Shown in pieces: positions 1 through 7,869 of a stretch of DNA of 64,000 nucleotides. The notes beneath the pieces are model-generated. The model saw only the letters and a list, made by a program, of their open reading frames with translations, was not told the DNA's origin and searched no databases. Positions within the stretch are counted from its first letter, which is position 1, and every line of letters begins with the position of its first letter. The translations under genes were made by a program, and so were the position numbers. The stretch lies in the NCBI RefSeq assembly GCF_900188345.1, contig NZ_FZOD01000002.1, forward strand, positions 163,535-227,534, written 5' to 3'. The stretch is from Streptosporangium subroseum. Its GTDB lineage: Bacteria > Actinomycetota > Actinomycetes > Streptosporangiales > Streptosporangiaceae.

Positions 1-1
1 G

Positions 2-697
2 CTCAAGGTCGGCGCGACCGACCTGGTGCTGCGCATGATCGAGGCGGGCACCGTGATGCGCGACCTGTCCCTGGAGAACCCGATCAGGGCCATCCGGGAG
101 GTCTCCCACGACATGACCGGGCGACGGCGCGTGCGGCTGGCCAACGGCCGGGAGGCGTCCTCGCTGGAGATCCAGGAGGAATACCTCTCCAAGGCCCGTG
201 ACTTCGTCGACCGCCGCGGCGGCGACGAGATCAGCCACCGGGTGCTGGAGCTGTGGGAGCGCACCCTCAACGCCGTCGAGACGGGCAACCTCGACAAGGT
301 CGCCCGTGAGATCGACTGGGTGACCAAATACCAGCTGATCGAGCGGTACCGCAAGAAGTACGACCTCCCGCTGTCGAGCCCCCGGGTCGCCCAGCTCGAC
401 CTCGCCTACCACGACGTGCATCGCCGCCGTGGCCTGTTCTACCTGCTGCAGAAGCGCGGTGCGGTGGAGCGAGTGGCCTCCGACCTGAAGATCTTCGAGG
501 CCAAGTCGGTTCCTCCGCAGACCACCCGGGCGCGGCTGCGCGGGGAGTTCATCCGCAAGGCGCAGGAGAAGCGGCGCGACTTCACCGTCGACTGGGTGCA
601 TCTGAAGCTCAACGACCAGGCGCAGCGCACCGTGCTGTGTAAGGATCCTTTCCGCAGCGTGGACGAGAGAGTGGACAAGCTGATAGCCGGAATGTGA
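2..697 (+). CDS. pafA: Pup--protein ligase PafA, 3' part
   Basis: The frame is already open at the window edge, so only about the last 231 codons are present; the ATP-binding N-terminal half lies outside. The visible part has the family stretches [21 protein letters not shown] and, at the C-terminus, [14 protein letters not shown]. PafA uses ATP to join the C-terminal glutamate of Pup to substrate lysines, marking proteins for the actinobacterial proteasome in the cytoplasm. The pafB and pafC genes 3.6 kb downstream support the assignment, since pafA, pafB and pafC are neighbours in most actinobacteria. Pup, Dop and proteasome subunit genes would be expected upstream of the window. Identity is strong; the 5' end is simply cut off. 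Confidence 0.93.
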   Translation, partial: LKVGATDLVLRMIEAGTVMRDLSLENPIRAIREVSHDMTGRRRVRLANGREASSLEIQEEYLSKARDFVDRRGGDEISHRVLELWERTLNAVETGNLDKVAREIDWVTKYQLIERYRKKYDLPLSSPRVAQLDLAYHDVHRRRGLFYLLQKRGAVERVASDLKIFEAKSVPPQTTRARLRGEFIRKAQEKRRDFTVDWVHLKLNDQAQRTVLCKDPFRSVDERVDKLIAGM

Positions 698-793
698 TGG
701 TCACGCTTCGGCAAGATCAGCCGCTGTCTTACCCTTTCTGTATGTGAGGACGGGTAGTGTGGCGCAAACCTGACGTCTGCCTGAGGGATATCT

Positions 794-1765
794 ATGCGCC
801 GCCGCAGCTTGGCCGTACTTGCCGCAGTGCCTTTGTTGTTTGCCGCAGCCTGCGGTTCCGGAGGCGGTGAGACCGCAGCCTCAAGTAGTCCCGCGGGAGC
901 CTCGAGCAGCCCCGCGGGAGCCGGGGTCACGGCACTGAAGGTGACGGGAGCGCCCAACGCCAAGCCGACCGTGGCCTTCCCGGCGAAGGTCGTCGAGACC
1001 TCCTCCTACCAGGTGCTCACGCCTGGCACCGTCGGCGCGCCCGCCAAGGACGGCAGCAGCGTGGTGGCCAACTTCACCGTCTTCACCTGGGACGGCAAGG
1101 AGAACAAGCTGGCCGGCTCGACCTACGACGACGGCGGCCCGCAGGTCGTCACGCTCGACGCGCAGGTCCCGGAGATCCTGCGCAAGGGCTTCACCGAGAC
1201 CAAGGGCGGAGGCCGGTTCCTGTCGGTCGTCGCCAAGGACGCGCTGCCCGCGGAGCAGCAGGCGCAGGCCCCTCCCGGCCAGTCGCAGGTCTTCGTGGTC
1301 GACGTGGTCGGCGTCCCCGAGAGCAAGGCCGCACAGGGCACCGCGACCGACCCCGGTGTCAAGGGCGTCAAGGTGGAGAACCCGGGCGGCGAGGCCGCGC
1401 CCAAGCTGACCACCAAGACCAAGGAGAAGGCCCCCAAGGATCTCGTCGTCAAGACGGTGATCAAGGGTACGGGAGCCGAGGTCAAGTCCGGCCAGTCGAT
1501 CCTGGTGCAGTACGCCGGGAAGATCTGGGGCTCCGACGTCGAGTTCGACAGCAGCTGGGCCCGCGGCGGCGCGCCGATCATGTTCCAGATCGGCACCGGC
1601 AAGGTCATTCCCGGCTGGGACAAGGGCCTGGTCGGCGTCCCCCTCGGCAGCCGGGTGCTGCTGAGCATCCCGCCGGACCTCGGTTACGGCAAGGCGGGCT
1701 CCGGCGACAAGATCAAGGGCACCGACACCCTGGTCTTCCTGGTGGACGTGCTGGCCGCCTACTGA
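794..1765 (+). CDS. FKBP-type peptidyl-prolyl isomerase lipoprotein
   Basis: A 323-residue protein starting at ATG 794 behind GAGGG. Residues 1-20 form a lipoprotein signal (MRRRSLAVLAAVPLLF, then AAAC with Cys20 as lipidation site), so it should be anchored outside the membrane. A Ser/Ala/Gly linker with a duplicated SSSPAGA follows. Residues about 65-175 look like a degenerate FKBP fold; residues about 215-323 are a full FKBP domain (VQYAGK, EFDSSW, VIPGWDKGL, GYGKAGSGD, LVFLVDV). Such enzymes speed proline cis-trans isomerisation in secreted proteins. The gene sits just after pafA, with a possible -10 TAGTGT at 755-760, so it may have its own promoter. A hairpin follows 60 nt after the stop. 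The substrate is unknown. Confidence 0.88.
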   Translation: MRRRSLAVLAAVPLLFAAACGSGGGETAASSSPAGASSSPAGAGVTALKVTGAPNAKPTVAFPAKVVETSSYQVLTPGTVGAPAKDGSSVVANFTVFTWDGKENKLAGSTYDDGGPQVVTLDAQVPEILRKGFTETKGGGRFLSVVAKDALPAEQQAQAPPGQSQVFVVDVVGVPESKAAQGTATDPGVKGVKVENPGGEAAPKLTTKTKEKAPKDLVVKTVIKGTGAEVKSGQSILVQYAGKIWGSDVEFDSSWARGGAPIMFQIGTGKVIPGWDKGLVGVPLGSRVLLSIPPDLGYGKAGSGDKIKGTDTLVFLVDVLAAY

Positions 1766-1827
1766 CGGACGGAGCGCGGCCCGTTTCACGCCGGGCCGGG
1801 TCCGCTCCCGCACCGCACCTGATCGAC

Positions 1828-1869
1828 CGCCGAAGCCCGGCCGTGCGCCCGCACGGCCGGGCTTCGGCG
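1828..1869 (+). terminator. Hairpin terminator after FKBP gene
   Basis: Perfect inverted repeat: arm 1828-1847 pairs with 1850-1869, so about 17-20 bp of stem with a tiny loop. It lies 62 nt after the FKBP stop codon. There is no U-tract, as is usual for actinobacterial terminators. Confidence 0.8.
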
Positions 1870-1962
1870 ATTGCCGCGTCGAGCGTGTGGGACGGCCGCC
1901 CGGGGGAGACCGCGAGACCTCTGCCGGCCGCACGAGTCACACGAATGGGGCGAAGGCACGAA

Positions 1963-2014
1963 CCCGCCCGCCGACGCGGCGCGAGCATGCCTCCACGGTG
2001 CGTCGGCGGGCGGG
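1963..2014. repeat. 15-bp inverted repeat upstream of HTH gene
   Basis: Arms CCCGCCCGCCGACGC at 1963-1977 and its exact complement at 2000-2014, with a 22-nt spacer. The right arm ends 9 nt before the -10 box TACAAT at 2024, so it covers the -35 position of the next gene. It could be an operator for that regulator or a terminator-like structure; the sequence alone cannot decide. Confidence 0.5.
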
Positions 2015-2023
2015 TCTTCGGCC

Positions 2024-2029
2024 TACAAT
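2024..2029 (+). promoter_or_regulatory. -10 box TACAAT, predicts leaderless start
   Basis: TACAAT ends 7 nt before the GTG at 2037, and no Shine-Dalgarno sequence precedes that GTG. Transcription should therefore begin at or next to the start codon. The spacing fixes the start of the following gene at 2037 rather than at codons further upstream. Confidence 0.6.
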
Positions 2030-2036
2030 CCGGGCT

Positions 2037-2678
2037 GTGAGCAGTGACGACCTCGATACGGTGGCAGCCCTCCAGGACCCGGTGCGCCGGGCGGTCTACG
2101 ACTACGTGGCCTCTCAGGGGCGTGAGGTGGGGCGCAACGAGGCCGCCGAGGCGGCGGGGGTCCAGCGGACCCTGGCCGCGTTCCATCTGGACAAACTCGT
2201 CGATGCCGGGTTGCTTGAGTCGGGTTTCAGGCGGCTGACGGAGAAGACCGGTCCCGGCAGCGGCCGACCGGCGAAGGTCTACCGCAGGGCGCCGGGGGAG
2301 TGGCAGGTCAGCGTGCCCGCCAGGGACTACCGGACGCTGGCGCTGGCGCTGGCCGAGACGGTGGACCTGCTCGGCGGGGACGAGCGGGCCGAGGAGGCCG
2401 CGCGGCGGGCCGGGAGCAGGCTCGCGGAGAGGGGCGAGGATCTCGGCGAGGTGCTGCGCCGGCGCGGCTATGAGCCGTACGAGGAGGGCAGCCGGGTGCG
2501 GCTGCGCAACTGCCCGTTCCACCTGATGGCCGAGGAGCATCCGCTCCTGATCTGCTCGATGAACCTGGAGCTCTGCCGGGGGCTGCTGGAGGGGCTCGGC
2601 GAGGACCCGGAGAGGGCGCGGCTGGATGCGCGCCCGGGGGAGTGCTGCGTCAGTTTTTCTAAAACTAACGAACATTGA
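2037..2678 (+). CDS. Winged-HTH regulator with C-terminal cysteine cluster (SufR-like)
   Basis: A 213-residue protein from leaderless GTG 2037. Residues about 8-70 form an ArsR/DeoR-like winged helix (ALQDPVRRAVYDYV, RTLAAFHLDKLVDAGLLES). The C-terminal half carries Cys in NCPFH, LLICSMNL, ELCRG and GECCVSF. The order NC-x13-C and a late CC resembles the cysteine ligands of SufR-type iron-sulfur sensing repressors, so a metal or Fe-S cofactor is plausible but inferred. It may control itself through the inverted repeat over its promoter and the DUF3291 gene that starts 33 bp downstream. Longer in-frame extension upstream to 1887 is rejected because it would run through that repeat and the promoter. 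The specific signal is not known. Confidence 0.75.
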   Translation: MSSDDLDTVAALQDPVRRAVYDYVASQGREVGRNEAAEAAGVQRTLAAFHLDKLVDAGLLESGFRRLTEKTGPGSGRPAKVYRRAPGEWQVSVPARDYRTLALALAETVDLLGGDERAEEAARRAGSRLAERGEDLGEVLRRRGYEPYEEGSRVRLRNCPFHLMAEEHPLLICSMNLELCRGLLEGLGEDPERARLDARPGECCVSFSKTNEH

Positions 2679-2710
2679 CATAGAAGCATCGCGGATGGTC
2701 TGCTGATCTC

Positions 2711-3187
2711 ATGCATCTGGCCCAGCTCAATGTCGCGCACATGCGCGCGCCCATGGACTCCCCGGAACTCGCCGACTTCATGGCGGCCCTCGAACCCATC
2801 TACAAGATCTCCGACGCGACACCGGGCTTCGTGTGGCGGCTCAAGGAGGGCGACACCCCCCAGGACCTGATCCAGCACGCCTACGGCGACTACCTGGTGG
2901 TCAACCTCTCGGTGTGGGAGTCGCGCGACACGCTGTGGGACTTCGTCTACCGCAGCGCGCACCTGGGCGTCATGCAGCGCCGCAGGGAGTGGTTCCTGCG
3001 CATCGCGGAGCCGTACACGGTGATGTGGTGGATCCCCGAGGGGCCCGAGCCGACGCTGGCCGAGGGCATGGAACGCCTGGAGCTGCTCAGGGCCGAGGGT
3101 CCCACCCCGCGGGCCTTCACCTTCAGGGAGTTCTACGACAGCAACGAGGCCGCGTGGCGGCCGGCGGCGGCCGAGGTCAGGAAGTAG
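2711..3187 (+). CDS. DUF3291 domain protein
   Basis: A 158-residue protein matching the DUF3291 family along its whole length (HLAQLNVAHMRAPMDSPE, TPGFVWRL, LVVNLSVWES, MWWIPEG). The family looks like a dimeric alpha/beta barrel of the antibiotic-monooxygenase type, but no reaction is established. A TTGACA hexamer at 2675-2680 overlaps the stop of the preceding regulator, though no convincing -10 follows, so co-transcription with that regulator is as likely. The last 55 bp overlap the 3' end of the opposite-strand DUF3866 gene. The product should be cytoplasmic; I see no signal peptide or metal motif. Confidence 0.8.
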   Translation: MHLAQLNVAHMRAPMDSPELADFMAALEPIYKISDATPGFVWRLKEGDTPQDLIQHAYGDYLVVNLSVWESRDTLWDFVYRSAHLGVMQRRREWFLRIAEPYTVMWWIPEGPEPTLAEGMERLELLRAEGPTPRAFTFREFYDSNEAAWRPAAAEVRK

Positions 3188-4275
3188 GCGAGGTCCTCGT
3201 CCAGGCCCCGGCCCATCGTGGACAGCCGCACCGGCGCGTCACGCAGCGCCTCGTACAGCCCGTCCACGGGCACCCCGACCAGCTCGTGCCGTACGGACAG
3301 CGGCTCGGCCTGCTCGGTCACCCGCCTGCCGAAGTCGCCGGGAAGCTCCGGCACGGCGACCTGGGCCGGGGCCAGCGCGACCCTCCCGTAGGCGGTCAGC
3401 GAGTGGTGGGAGACCCCGATGTGGCGCTCGCGCCGGTCACCCTCGCTGACCCGCAGCGCCGCGACGGGGCGGCCTCCGAGAACGGCGGCCGCGTTGACCG
3501 CCTCGCCGGCCGAGACGCCCGAGAAGCCCCAGCGGGTGCCGGTGCCCAGGTTGCCCGGACCCTGGGTGACGATCGCCACGTCGGCCTCCAGGACGTGCCT
3601 GGCCGCCAGCAGGCCCGTGTGCAGCGTCACGGCCTCCACGTCGCCGCCGAAGGCCTGGCCCACCGTGACCACCCCGCACAGCCAGCCGGCCTCCCTGAGC
3701 TGGGCGCAGGACATGGAGAACCAGGCGGGCAGCGCGCCCCCGTCGAGCATCACGTAGGCGACGCGCGCGGGCCGGTGCCCGCCGTTCTCCTCCCGGGCCT
3801 CCCTCTGCTCCCGTCCGGCGTCCTCGGGACCGGCCGGTCGCGGTGGGGGGTGCGAGCCGTACAGGCCGCAGAGGATCGCGGGCAGGGCCGAGTGCAGGTC
3901 AGCGATGATCACGGGCATGCCGTCCAGGGAGTCGGCCTCGCGGAGCACCTCGTGGAAGGGCGAGTCCTGCTCGTCGGCGCCGAGCACGGTGGCCTGCAAC
4001 GGGGTGTAGCGTGCCTTCACCAGGTGGCCGGGGCCGTGCGGATCTTCCGGCAATCGGTCGGGGATTGCCACCACCATGGCGTAACCTCCCGTACCAAGAC
4101 CCATCGCGAGCGCGGTCGTGTTGAGCAACACCGCGTCGCCGGGTTCCGGGCGTCCCACCAGGGCGGGATAGGCCAGTGCGCGCGCGCTGCCATCCTCGGT
4201 GGTGACGTCGAGTTCCACCGCCCCCGGCCACTCGCGCCGGATCCGCACGACTTCGCCCCTGCGCCATCTGATCAC
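3133..4275 (-). CDS. DUF3866 family protein
   Basis: A 380-residue protein of the actinobacterial DUF3866 family, recognisable by LVKARYTPLQATVLG, VIIADLHSALPAIL, VAIVTQGPGNLGTGT, GFSGVSAGEAVNA and RHIGVSHHSLTAYGR. No biochemical role is known for the family. The glycine-rich GPGNLGTGT and the SHHS stretch are the best candidates for a ligand-binding site. Start GTG 4275 has no ribosome site but TACTCT (4288-4283 on this strand) lies 7 nt upstream, so a leaderless mRNA is predicted. The gene diverges from pafB with a 41-bp gap and its 3' end overlaps the DUF3291 gene by 55 bp. DUF3866 genes are often found beside pafB and pafC, so a link to that pathway is possible but unproven. Confidence 0.82.
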   Translation of the reverse strand: MIRWRRGEVVRIRREWPGAVELDVTTEDGSARALAYPALVGRPEPGDAVLLNTTALAMGLGTGGYAMVVAIPDRLPEDPHGPGHLVKARYTPLQATVLGADEQDSPFHEVLREADSLDGMPVIIADLHSALPAILCGLYGSHPPPRPAGPEDAGREQREAREENGGHRPARVAYVMLDGGALPAWFSMSCAQLREAGWLCGVVTVGQAFGGDVEAVTLHTGLLAARHVLEADVAIVTQGPGNLGTGTRWGFSGVSAGEAVNAAAVLGGRPVAALRVSEGDRRERHIGVSHHSLTAYGRVALAPAQVAVPELPGDFGRRVTEQAEPLSVRHELVGVPVDGLYEALRDAPVRLSTMGRGLDEDLAYFLTSAAAGRHAASLLS

Positions 4276-4316
4276 GGGGGGAAGAGTAGCGTCACTTGAA
4301 CAGGGAGGGAGGCCGG

Positions 4317-5276
4317 ATGTCGCGCCGGAAGACCGAGCGACTGCTCAATCTCGTGATCTGCTTGCTGGCCACGCGGCGGCCGCTCAGCGCCGAGCACATC
4401 CGCCAGGCGGTGCCGGGCTACGACTCCGAGAACGACGAGGCCTTCCAGCGGATGTTCGAGCGGGACAAGAACGAACTGCGCGAGATCGGCATCCCGATCG
4501 AGGTCCACAAGGACCCCTGGGAGGAGGACCCGGGCTACCGGATCGTCCGCCAGGCCTACGAGCTTCCGGAGATCACCCTGGAGCCCGACGAGGCGGCCGT
4601 GGTGGGCCTGGCGGCCCAGGTGTGGCAGCGGGCCAGCCTGGCCGAGGCGGCCAGCGGGGCGCTGCTCAAGCTGCGCGCGGGCGGGGTGGAGACCGACGAG
4701 GCCGGCGGGATGCTCGGCGGGGCCCTGGAGTTGCGGGTGGACACCCGCGACCCGTCCTTTCCCGCGCTGTGGGAGGCCGTGCGTGACCGGCGCGCGGTTC
4801 GCTTCGCCTACCGGGGGGCGGCCGGCCAGAGCGTGCTGACGCGCACGGTGGAGCCGTGGGGAGTGGTCAGCCGCCGCGGCCGCTGGTACGTGGTGGGTCA
4901 TGACCGCGACCGCGACGCGCCCCGGGTGTTCCGGCTCAGCCGGATCAGCGGGACGGTCACCACGATCGGCCGGCCCGGGGCCGTGGTGGTGCCCGAGGGG
5001 GTCGACATCAAATCGATGGTCGGCTACAGCGACGACCTGAACGTCACGGAGCGCACCGCTCTCATCCGGGTCAGGGAGGGCACCTGCCAGGGGCTGCGCC
5101 AGGTCGCCAGGGCCGTACGGCCGGGCGCCGACGGGTGGGACGAGCTGGACGTCGACTTCACCGACCCCGGGCGACTGGCCGGGTGGGTCGTGGGCTTCGC
5201 CGCCGACGCCGAGGTGGTCGGACCGCCGGACGCCCGAGACGCCGTGATCTGCCGCCTGAAGGGTGCACTTCTGTGA
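4317..5276 (+). CDS. pafB: Transcription regulator PafB (WYL domain)
   Basis: A 319-residue protein starting at ATG 4317, chosen because AGGGAGG lies just upstream; a TTG at 4296 is less likely. Residues 1-65 form a winged helix (RRKTERLLNLVICLL, FQRMFERDKNELREIGIPIE). Residues about 150-220 are the WYL sensor domain (AVRFAYRGA, VEPWGVVSRRGRWYVVGHD, RVFRLSRI). A C-terminal WCX-type extension ends the protein. PafB and PafC form a heterodimer that activates the LexA-independent DNA-damage regulon in mycobacteria. The stop overlaps the GTG of pafC (GTGA), so the two subunits are translationally coupled. No PafBC-type promoter motif was noticed within this window. Confidence 0.93.
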   Translation: MSRRKTERLLNLVICLLATRRPLSAEHIRQAVPGYDSENDEAFQRMFERDKNELREIGIPIEVHKDPWEEDPGYRIVRQAYELPEITLEPDEAAVVGLAAQVWQRASLAEAASGALLKLRAGGVETDEAGGMLGGALELRVDTRDPSFPALWEAVRDRRAVRFAYRGAAGQSVLTRTVEPWGVVSRRGRWYVVGHDRDRDAPRVFRLSRISGTVTTIGRPGAVVVPEGVDIKSMVGYSDDLNVTERTALIRVREGTCQGLRQVARAVRPGADGWDELDVDFTDPGRLAGWVVGFAADAEVVGPPDARDAVICRLKGALL

Positions 5277-6226
5277 GTACGGCCGACCGCCTGCCCAGGT
5301 TGCTGGCGCTGATTCCCTACCTGATGTCGCACCCCGGCGCCCAGGTCCCCGAGGTCGCGAAGATCTTCGGACTGAGCGAGAAGCAGCTCATCGACGACCT
5401 GCAACTGGTCTGGATGTGCGGACTGCCCGGCCACACCCCCGGCGACCTGATCGACGTGTCATGGGACGGCGGGGAGATCCTCATCGACAACGCCGACACC
5501 ATCGCGCGTCCGCTGCGCCTGGGGGTCGACGAGGCCAGCGCCCTGCTGGTGGCCCTGCGGATGCTCGCGGAGATGCCCGAGTTCGGCGAGCGCGACGCGC
5601 TGACCAGGGTCATCGCCAAGTTCGAGCAGGCCTCGGGCGAGGGGGCGGAGGTCAGCAACCAGGTCACGGTCGAGGTGGACGCCACGCCCGACGCGCTGCC
5701 CGGCGTCAACGAGGCGCTGCGGCGCGGCAGACGGCTCTCGCTGCGCTACTACGTGCCGGGGCGCGACGAGGTCACCCCGCGCGAGGTCGATCCGATGCGG
5801 CTGGTCGTGGTGGACGGCCGCTCCTACCTGTCGGGCTGGTGCTACCGGGCCGAGGCGGTGCGACTGTTCCGGCTGGACCGGATGCTCACCGTCGAGGTGC
5901 TCGACGTGGCCGCCGACCCGCCCGCCGACGCCGTGCCCGACGAGGTGACGTCCGGAGTGTTCCGGCCCTCGCCCACCGACGAGCTGGTGGAGCTGGAGCT
6001 GACCCCGGCGGGCCGCTGGGTGGCCGAATATTACCCCTGTGAGCAGGTCGAGGAGCTCGGAGAGGGGCACATGCGGGTGGCGCTGCGGGCCCGTGACCAG
6101 GGCTGGCTGGTACGGCTGGCACTGCGCCTGGGCGACACCGGCCGGGTGCTCTCACCGGCCTCGCTGGCCGAGAGCGTACGAGCCGCCGCGACGTCGGCAC
6201 TTAATCGTTACGAGTCGGTTTCCTGA
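5273..6226 (+). CDS. pafC: Transcription regulator PafC (WYL domain)
   Basis: A 317-residue partner of PafB. The GTG at 5273 overlaps the pafB stop in GTGA; upstream in-frame sequence lies inside pafB and is not used. Residues 1-60 make the winged helix (LPRLLALIPYLMSHPG, VAKIFGLSEKQLIDDLQLV). The WYL core is at about residues 150-215 (LSLRYYVPG, RSYLSGWCYRAEAVRLFRLDRM), followed by the WCX region (GRWVAEYYP). With PafB it forms the DNA-damage transcription activator that works with the housekeeping sigma factor. The next gene begins 28 bp later, so the pafBC transcript may continue into the small membrane protein and the Tat genes. Confidence 0.93.
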   Translation: MSTADRLPRLLALIPYLMSHPGAQVPEVAKIFGLSEKQLIDDLQLVWMCGLPGHTPGDLIDVSWDGGEILIDNADTIARPLRLGVDEASALLVALRMLAEMPEFGERDALTRVIAKFEQASGEGAEVSNQVTVEVDATPDALPGVNEALRRGRRLSLRYYVPGRDEVTPREVDPMRLVVVDGRSYLSGWCYRAEAVRLFRLDRMLTVEVLDVAADPPADAVPDEVTSGVFRPSPTDELVELELTPAGRWVAEYYPCEQVEELGEGHMRVALRARDQGWLVRLALRLGDTGRVLSPASLAESVRAAATSALNRYESVS

Positions 6227-6254
6227 CTTCCGGCGTTAGTTAGGATGTCACCGT

Positions 6255-6443
6255 ATGAGCTGGATCATCGCTGCGGTCGCCGTGGCCTTCGCGGGACTGG
6301 TCGTCCTCGGTTTCCTGGGCGTTCGCGTGCTGCGGGCGGCCACGGAGCTTGGCCGAGAGGTGAACAGAACGCGGGAGAGGCTTGAGCCCGCGCAAACCCT
6401 GTTCAGGCAAAAGACCGGGACAATACAGGGCCCGAAGGGATGA
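6255..6443 (+). CDS. Small single-span membrane protein
   Basis: A 62-residue protein with AGGA at 6242-6245 before ATG 6255. Residues 3-27 form one strong membrane helix (IIAAVAVAFAGLVVLGFL); the rest is a charged cytoplasmic tail with a helix-like stretch (ATELGREVNRTRERLEP). No domain is recognised. A small protein of this kind commonly lies between pafC and tatA in related actinobacteria, which supports it being real. A link with Tat assembly or simple membrane scaffolding would be guesswork. Confidence 0.7.
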   Translation: MSWIIAAVAVAFAGLVVLGFLGVRVLRAATELGREVNRTRERLEPAQTLFRQKTGTIQGPKG

Positions 6444-6519
6444 GTCTGTCCCAGAGCAGCGTACGATCGGGCCAGAGAACGCACGTCAGAATGCACGTCG
6501 CTCGGCGTAAGGATGTGTC

Positions 6520-6855
6520 ATGCCCAACCTCGGACCCACTGAACTCATCATCATCGGGCTGATCCTGGTGCTGCTGTTCGGTGCAAAGAAACTGCCTGAA
6601 GCCGCTCGTGGCCTCGGCCGTTCCCTGCGCATCTTCAAGTCGGAGACCGCCAAGCTCCGCGATGACGACGAGACGGAGACGGCGACCGCCACGGTCGTCC
6701 AGGCGCAGCCCCAGCCCGCCGCCCCGGTTCCGCCGCCGATCACCTCGGCCCCGGTCTCCCCGCTGAGCGCCGAGGAGCAGGCCCGCGCCCTTGAGGAGCA
6801 GGCCGCCAGGCTCCGCGCCCAGGCCGGTGTGCCCAGCACGCCCAAGACCCAGTAG
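6520..6855 (+). CDS. tatA: Twin-arginine translocase subunit TatA
   Basis: A 111-residue protein with AAGGA at 6509-6513. It begins with the single TatA membrane helix (residues about 5-21, [15 protein letters not shown]), followed by the conserved hinge and amphipathic helix ([21 protein letters not shown]). The rest is a Pro/Ala/Gln-rich and then Glu-rich tail. TatA polymerises to form the pore through which folded proteins with twin-arginine signals cross the membrane. tatC follows 58 bp later and completes the minimal actinobacterial machinery; tatB is usually elsewhere. The spacing suggests a shared transcript. Confidence 0.95.
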   Translation: MPNLGPTELIIIGLILVLLFGAKKLPEAARGLGRSLRIFKSETAKLRDDDETETATATVVQAQPQPAAPVPPPITSAPVSPLSAEEQARALEEQAARLRAQAGVPSTPKTQ

Positions 6856-6913
6856 GCGGTAGTAGCCTCAAGATCGACCCTGATCACCCGACTCGTCAGA
6901 CCAGGATTCGCGA

Positions 6914-7852
6914 ATGGCGCTGCTGAAGTGGCCCAAGCCGGGCCGGAACGGGGCGACACCGCCCCCCGCCGACTCGGCTGAGGGCCGTATGCCCCTCATG
7001 GATCATCTCCGTGAGCTGCGTAACCGGTTGGTCATCGCCCTGCTCGGGCTGGTTGTCGGCGTCATCGTCGGTTTCATCTTCTTTGATCCGATCTGGCGGT
7101 TCGTCTCGGAGCCGTACTGCGGCCTGCCCCAGGCCCAGGAGCTGCGGCCAGGACAGTGCACGATGCTGATCCTGGGCGTCTTCGACTCGTTCTTCGTGAA
7201 CCTCAAGGTCGCGGCGATGTTCGGCCTGGTGGTCTCCTCACCGATCTGGCTCTGGCAGATCTGGGGCTTCGTCACCCCGGGCCTGTATCGCAACGAGAAG
7301 CGCTACTCGGTCCTGTTCATCATCCTGGCCGTGCCGCTGTTCCTCGCGGGTGCGGGCCTGGCCTACTTCGTGATGGACACGGGTCTGTCGATCCTGCTGG
7401 GGTTCGCCCCTCCGGGAACGCTGACCGGCATCACCATCGACGAATACCTCAGCTACGCGCTGATCATGCTCGTCATCTTCGGCATCTCCTTCGAGCTGCC
7501 GCTGCTGATGGTCTTCCTGAACATCATCGGGGTGCTGCCGCACCGGCTGGTGGCCAAGCACCGCCGCATGGTCATCTTCATCATGTTCGTCTTCGCCGCC
7601 CTCGCGACCCCGGGTGGCGACCCGTTCACGATGATCGCGCTGGCCCTGCCGATGGTGGTGCTGTTCGCCCTGGCGGAGGGGTTCATGTACCTCCGGGAGA
7701 GAAGACTGCCGAAGGGCGAGGACTTCTCCCATCTGGACGACGACGAGGCCTCTCCTCTGGGTGACGACGGCAATCCGATCGAGGACGTGAGCCCCGTCGA
7801 TGATCTGACTCCTATCGATTCGGGAACGACCGACCCCGATCCGCGTAAATAG
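6914..7852 (+). CDS. tatC: Twin-arginine translocase subunit TatC
   Basis: A 312-residue polytopic protein with AGGA 7 nt before ATG 6914. The signature PLMDHLRELRNRLVIAL is at residues 26-42, and six membrane helices follow up to about residue 260 (including FGLVVSSPIWLWQIWGFV and FGISFELPLLMVFLNIIG). TatC recognises the twin-arginine signal peptide and, with TatA and TatB, moves folded proteins across the membrane. The conserved Phe/Glu in FGISFELP is present. The C-terminal tail of about 40 residues is acidic. The lipid kinase gene begins 17 bp downstream and probably shares the mRNA. Confidence 0.96.
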   Translation: MALLKWPKPGRNGATPPPADSAEGRMPLMDHLRELRNRLVIALLGLVVGVIVGFIFFDPIWRFVSEPYCGLPQAQELRPGQCTMLILGVFDSFFVNLKVAAMFGLVVSSPIWLWQIWGFVTPGLYRNEKRYSVLFIILAVPLFLAGAGLAYFVMDTGLSILLGFAPPGTLTGITIDEYLSYALIMLVIFGISFELPLLMVFLNIIGVLPHRLVAKHRRMVIFIMFVFAALATPGGDPFTMIALALPMVVLFALAEGFMYLRERRLPKGEDFSHLDDDEASPLGDDGNPIEDVSPVDDLTPIDSGTTDPDPRK

Positions 7853-7869
7853 AGGATAAATTCCGGTCT

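Noticed and set aside
881..1933. Long open frame antisense to the FKBP gene
   Set aside because: It is a GC-bias shadow with Arg/Gly/Ala-rich random composition and no motif. Similar antisense or shifted frames (for example around 8807-10432, 10688-12034, 22305-23918, 37515-39419 and 58262-59962) were left out for the same reason.
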